Under the pieces are notes generated by a model. That model saw only the letters and a program-made list of their open reading frames with translations, had not been told where the DNA came from and ran no database searches. Source: Tausonia pullulans (lineage: Eukaryota; Basidiomycota; Tremellomycetes; Cystofilobasidiales; Mrakiaceae). Taken from it: a stretch of 64,000 nt of DNA. Each line of letters opens with the position of its first letter. The first letter of the stretch is position 1. Shown piece after piece: positions 62,145 through 64,000 of the stretch. The translations under genes were made by a program, and so were the position numbers. The stretch covers positions 310,001 to 374,000 of the forward strand of contig OX637634.1 of the NCBI GenBank assembly GCA_951802195.1, written 5' to 3'.

Positions 62145-63489
62145 ATGCTCGTTGCCACTTCCACTTTCACGCCGGCTATTCGCCCTCGCCGCCGTTCCAG
62201 CACCTTTGAGGCCGACGCCGTCCTCTTTGATATGGTAAGTGACTTGGGTAGAGTTTATCCATACTAGAAAGATGTCTGACCTTGAATTTCATCTCTCACC
62301 TAGGATGGTACTCTCACCGACTCGATTTCTGCCGTCGAGGGTGCGTCGAGCCTCGCCACTGCAAGGAAGCTGTATATCTATCACACGATGGTTGATGTCC
62401 CCCCTTCTCTCCAATTGCATTTCTAGCCGCCTGGGGATCAGTCGCCCGTGAGATCGGCCTGCCCGAGGACGAGGTCATAGCTGCCACCTATGGCAAGCGG
62501 GCCATCGACAACCTCAGAATATACAAGCCTCATCTAGAGGGCGACACCATGGAGCGCGCCGTCACGGAGGTTCGTTTTCCAACACGGGCATCAGTCTTAC
62601 CGCCACCTGTTCGGACGCTGATCATCCCCTTAGAACAGTTCGAGCAGACCATCCTTGACCACGCCGATGCCTACAAGAAGAGGTGTGCTGCCTCATTCGC
62701 CTCCTCGAGCTGGAGGTCGAGGCAGTCCAGGTCGATCGCCTCGTCCTCTTCCTTCTCCCCCCGCCGGTCCTCGATAGGCGAATTCAGCTTCATCACGTCG
62801 AAGCTCTGGATGACCTCGAGTGATACTAGTACTACCCACCAGAATTTGACGCTCAAGATGGAAGGGGCCTCCTCTACCGACCGAGGGCAGGCCGTGGACG
62901 ATTGGGAGGCCGAGGAGGATTTGGTCGACATGAGCGTCCGGATCCTCCCTGGAGTCCGGAACATGATCGACTCTCTCCCTGAGGGACAGTATGCTGTTGC
63001 TACTTCAGGAGCGAAGACCTATGGTGGGCACAACACTTCGGTCTTTACTCTGTAGGCTTTCATGCTGAAGTCTTTCTCTCCAGCCCTCAATGCCATGTCT
63101 CGCGTCGGCATTGTCCCTCCCGCTGTCACCATCACCGCCGACGACCCCCGTCTCAAGCGCGGCAAGGTGAGCCCAACCTTCTCCTCCTTTTCATCTCCCG
63201 CACCCACTGACTCTGGCTCTCCTCCTTCTCTCAGCCCTTCCCCGACCCCTTCCTCCTCGCGGCCAAGGAGCTCGGATACCCGTGCGAGAACACCGTCATC
63301 TTTGAGGACTCCCCCTCAGGCATCAAGGCTGCCGTCGCCTCGGGCGCTACTGTCATCGCTGTCCTCACGAGCCACCCCCGGGACAAGATCGACCGCTGCG
63401 GCGCTCATTTCGTCGTCGACACGATGGAGAGCGTCTCGATAGAGCGGCTGCCGGGAGGTCGGCTCTCGTTCTTGGTCGAACACGAGTGA
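62145..63489 (+). CDS. HAD-superfamily phosphatase, GPP/DOG-like (sugar- or glycerol-phosphate phosphatase)
   Basis: Six exons (62145-62234, 62304-62340, 62427-62569, 62639-63023, 63084-63166, 63235-63489) give 330 aa. Motif I is ADAVLFDMDGTLTDS, split by an intron after FDM, with the nucleophile in D-x-D-G-T. The cap has ATYGKRAIDNLRIYKPHLEG. Motif II is YAVATSGAKTY, motif III RLKRGKPFPDPFLLAAKELG, and motif IV VIFEDSPSGIKAAVASGATV. This layout is that of yeast Gpp and Dog phosphatases (glycerol-3-phosphate or 2-deoxyglucose-6-phosphate). An insert of about 75 residues, Ser-rich then acidic, lies between HADAYKKR and MSVRILPGV in the cap. It is open in frame, but part of it (from GTGTGC at 62683) could be an intron, so its length is uncertain. 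Confidence 0.88.
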
Positions 63490-64000
63490 TCTCTCGCCCA
63501 GTTCGATCTGCCTTCTTTCAGACTTCAGCTCCTTGGATCTTTTTTCCTCTTTTGGGGCCCTAGGCCTGTCGTGCCTTCTGGTACAGACTGATTTTCCCAA
63601 CCTCACGCTTTCACGCCCTGACTTCATGTGAACATAGAATTGCCTTTTTTCTTTTGTGGATGACCCGTATATCTTCTCATCTCGGCTGTCTCTTCGCGAG
63701 CTGCTTCATCGCTCAGAGGGCAAGTCAAGCTATTGAGGATAGCGGGATGGGATGGTGGCAGTGGGAAAGGATGTATGAGAGCGCGACAGTCCATTTGCAG
63801 GGTTGAGAGAACCTCAGGAGATAGATTGCACAGGTCTCCCGGGTAGAGATCATTGAACGAAGCTCATGAAGAGATGCAAAGGGAGAATGTAGATGTAAGG
63901 GCAAGATAGCATCTCAGGCAGGATCGACGCGAGCGTTTAGGGCGTCCCCGCCCGTCCTAGCCCTCGAGAGAGCCCGTCAAAGCGCGCGTGAAATATGGAG
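63490..64000. other. 3' flank of the phosphatase gene
   Basis: The first 150 bp are T/C-rich, consistent with a 3' UTR. The remaining 350 bp show no supported feature up to the window edge. Confidence 0.45.

Overview
The window is nuclear DNA of a basidiomycete fungus, most likely a high-GC yeast-like species. The genes are dense, GC-rich and cut by many short GT-AG introns. These introns often carry a CTGAC-type branch site just before the acceptor. Both strands are used, and the genes include a sterol C-22 desaturase, Ups/PRELI, Nup170, Lea1, Utp16/Bud21 and a TTP-like CCCH protein. I saw no CRISPR array, plasmid or prophage feature, transposase, reverse transcriptase or virus-like element. 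All gene models were spliced by eye. For nearly all of them the exon lengths sum to a whole number of codons, which supports the models.

Layout. 1-1.5 kb: truncated secreted Ser/Thr-rich protein (-). 2.1-3.9 kb: U2 snRNP protein Lea1/U2A' (-). 4.2-5.3 kb: SSU-processome protein Utp16/Bud21 (+). 5.5-6.8 kb: Cup1-like LYR protein (-). 7.1-8.8 kb: single-span membrane protein (+). 10.2-11.3 kb: PRELI/Ups lipid-transfer protein (-). 11.7-12.3 kb: GNAT acetyltransferase with a 7-bp tandem duplication near its end (+). 13.1-15.3 kb: 14-exon Gfo/Idh/MocA dehydrogenase (+). 15.7-16.0 kb: small one-helix protein (-). 16.4-22.5 kb: sterol glucosyltransferase Atg26 (-). 22.9-24.1 kb: near-perfect inverted repeat with a tRNA-Ile(AAU) gene in each arm. 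24.3-25.0 kb: small predicted mitochondrial protein (-). 25.5-27.6 kb: succinyl-CoA ligase beta subunit (-). 29.7-35.4 kb: Nup170/Nup155 (+). 35.8-36.7 kb: hotdog thioesterase (+). 37.0-38.8 kb: multi-span membrane protein (-). 39.6-42.2 kb: sterol C-22 desaturase Erg5/CYP61 (-). 42.9-43.6 kb: VOC-fold protein (+). 44.6-46.3 kb: tRNA-dihydrouridine synthase (+). 46.4-47.2 kb: uncertain coding-like block (-). 48.1-50.9 kb: 18-exon arylsulfatase (+). 52.6 kb: intron-bearing tRNA-Gly(GCC). 52.7-56.3 kb: gene-poor stretch. 56.4-60.6 kb: 1,223-aa CCCH zinc-finger protein (+). 62.1-63.5 kb: HAD phosphatase (+).

The genes are mostly independent housekeeping functions: splicing, ribosome biogenesis, nuclear pore, TCA cycle, mitochondrial lipid traffic, sterol synthesis and glucosylation, tRNA modification and sulfur scavenging. 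I see no operon-like cluster and no clear evidence for a new multi-gene system. The best leads are the tRNA palindrome, the stretched first zinc finger, the duplication in the acetyltransferase, and the many exons of 18-30 bp.
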